This document shows positions 33,880-34,738 of a DNA stretch of 34,738 nt, piece by piece (position 1 is the stretch's first letter; each line of letters begins with the position of its first letter). The DNA comes from Candidatus Merdiplasma excrementigallinarum (GTDB lineage: Bacteria > Bacillota > Clostridia > Lachnospirales > Lachnospiraceae): the NCBI GenBank assembly GCA_018713435.1, contig DVOS01000065.1, positions 1 to 34,738 of the forward strand, read 5' to 3'. The notes beneath the pieces are model-generated. The model had not been told where the DNA came from. It did no database searches and was given only the letters and a program-made list of their open reading frames with translations. A program made the translations under genes and the position numbers.

Positions 33880-34611
33880 ATGGCAAAAATCCATTTTCTG
33901 GCGGGGGCGCTCTGCCTGCTTTACTATGCGGTTATCCTGGCGAGAGCCGGGATCAGCGCTGATTTTGCCTGGATCTGGCTGGCAGCGGGAATCTTTTTCG
34001 GAAGTATGGGAGCGGTCTGGCAAAAAAAGCTGTTTCCCGGATGGCTCAGATGGGGGCTGGACGGGGCCGTGCTTCTGGGGCTGGTATTCTTTGCCCTGGT
34101 CTGCGCCAGGGTGGTGGGAGGCATGTTTCGGGAGGGCAGTCCGAATTTAAAGTACGTGCTGGTGCTGGGAGCTCAGGTGAAGGGAGAACGGCCTTCTCTG
34201 GCGCTGGAAAAACGGCTGGAGAAAGCGTATGAGTATGCCCGGTCCAATCCTGAGACGGTTCTGATCCTTTCCGGCGGGCAGGGAACCGGGGAGGATATCA
34301 GCGAGGCAGCCTGCATGAAAGCCTGGCTGTCTGAGCGAGGAATAAAAGAAGAAAGAATGATACTGGAGGATAAATCCGCCAGCACCAGGGAGAATCTGAT
34401 CTTTTCGGATCAGCGTACCGGATGCGCCGGGGAAAACGTGGGAATTATCTCCAATAATTTTCACATATACCGGGCGCTGCGCCTGGCAGAAGCCTGGGGC
34501 TATGAGCAGGCGGAGGGGATTGCGGCTTCCTCGGATCCGATTATGCAGCCTCACTATGTGGTAAGGGAGGTATTTGCTCTGGTGAAGGAGTGCATAAGCG
34601 GAAATATCTGA
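33880..34611 (+). CDS. YdcF/SanA/ElyC-family membrane protein (DUF218)
   Basis: The 243-residue protein has three N-terminal membrane segments (about 4-80) and a DUF218 domain. The domain shows YVLVLGAQVKGERPSLALEK, LILSGGQGTGEDISEA, MILEDKSASTRENL and ISNNFHIYRAL. Family members take part in envelope maintenance or vancomycin tolerance in Enterobacteria, but the reaction is not settled. ATG 33880 follows GGGAGG; the upstream in-frame TTG 33862 lies inside the hairpin and is rejected. It is probably cotranscribed with the SEC-C gene by readthrough. Confidence 0.85.
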   Translation: MAKIHFLAGALCLLYYAVILARAGISADFAWIWLAAGIFFGSMGAVWQKKLFPGWLRWGLDGAVLLGLVFFALVCARVVGGMFREGSPNLKYVLVLGAQVKGERPSLALEKRLEKAYEYARSNPETVLILSGGQGTGEDISEAACMKAWLSERGIKEERMILEDKSASTRENLIFSDQRTGCAGENVGIISNNFHIYRALRLAEAWGYEQAEGIAASSDPIMQPHYVVREVFALVKECISGNI

Positions 34612-34662
34612 CAGGAAAGCAGGGCTTTTTCCGAAAAGATACGGCGATTGATAAAAAAATAA

Positions 34663-34692
34663 CCCCCCCACGGGCTTGTGGGGGGATTTTTT
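34663..34692 (+). terminator. Intrinsic terminator after the YdcF-like gene
   Basis: The 8-bp GC stem CCCCCCAC / GTGGGGGG has a GGGCTT loop and is followed by A and six T. An A-run on the 5' side could let it work in both directions. Confidence 0.88.
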
Positions 34693-34704
34693 GATGTGTA
34701 TACT
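34676..34704 (+). promoter_or_regulatory. Candidate promoter for the gene beyond the window
   Basis: TTGTGG (34676-34681), a 17-base spacer and TATACT (34699-34704). The -35 lies in the 3' arm of the terminator. AGGAGG at 34723-34728 is a ribosome binding site for a gene starting at or just past the window end. Confidence 0.45.
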
Positions 34705-34738
34705 AAGACCGTACAAATTGACAGGAGGGTTTTTGAGA

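Overview
The window looks like chromosomal DNA of an anaerobic Clostridia bacterium, most likely a Lachnospiraceae-type gut organism. This is an inference from four things: an [FeFe] hydrogenase with H-cluster motifs; a PASTA kinase/PP2C pair inside the priA-def-fmt-rsmB-rlmN-prpC-prkC-rsgA-rpe-thiN gene order known from Firmicutes; strong AGGAGG ribosome binding sites and TTGACA/TATAAT promoters; and moderate GC content with AT-rich intergenic DNA. I see no phage, insertion sequence or CRISPR array. Nearly every protein gene is on the + strand.

Layout. Bases 1-5631 hold an envelope cluster: the 3' part of a large Ig-like surface protein whose window end lies in a 54-bp tandem repeat, a YARHG-domain protein, a membrane-anchored protein and a CPBP-family membrane protease. 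Bases 5663-6605 hold eight tRNA genes (Pro, Gly, Arg, His, Gln, Lys, then Leu and Ala) with visible promoters and a terminator. The next 588 bases have no convincing gene. They hold a decayed-looking stretch, a 175-bp near-palindrome and a good promoter for glyA. glyA is followed at 21 nt by a group-B-like [FeFe] hydrogenase. A promoter-plus-terminator unit at 10054-10164 may be a small RNA.

Bases 10380-19284 form the most unusual part: eight tightly packed or overlapping genes closed by a strong terminator. They encode a SsuABC-type ABC importer (ATPase, binding protein, permease), an acyl-adenylating enzyme, an AlgI-type MBOAT acyltransferase, an SGNH/AlgJ-DltD-like partner, and an OmpR-type response regulator with its kinase. 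Read together they suggest import of a small acid, activation by adenylation, and transfer across the membrane to a surface polymer under sensor control. The layout recalls dlt, but the carrier protein is missing and an importer is added. The substrate and target cannot be read from sequence.

Bases 19428-33201 form a long housekeeping run: a divergent MurE-type ligase, PriA, peptide deformylase, Met-tRNA formyltransferase, a YugP-like zinc peptidase, RsmB, RlmN, PrpC, PrkC, RsgA, Rpe and thiamine pyrophosphokinase. Most neighbours overlap or lie within about 30 nt. The window ends with a SEC-C protein under its own promoter, a YdcF/SanA-like membrane protein, and a terminator whose 3' arm overlaps a candidate promoter for the next gene outside the window.
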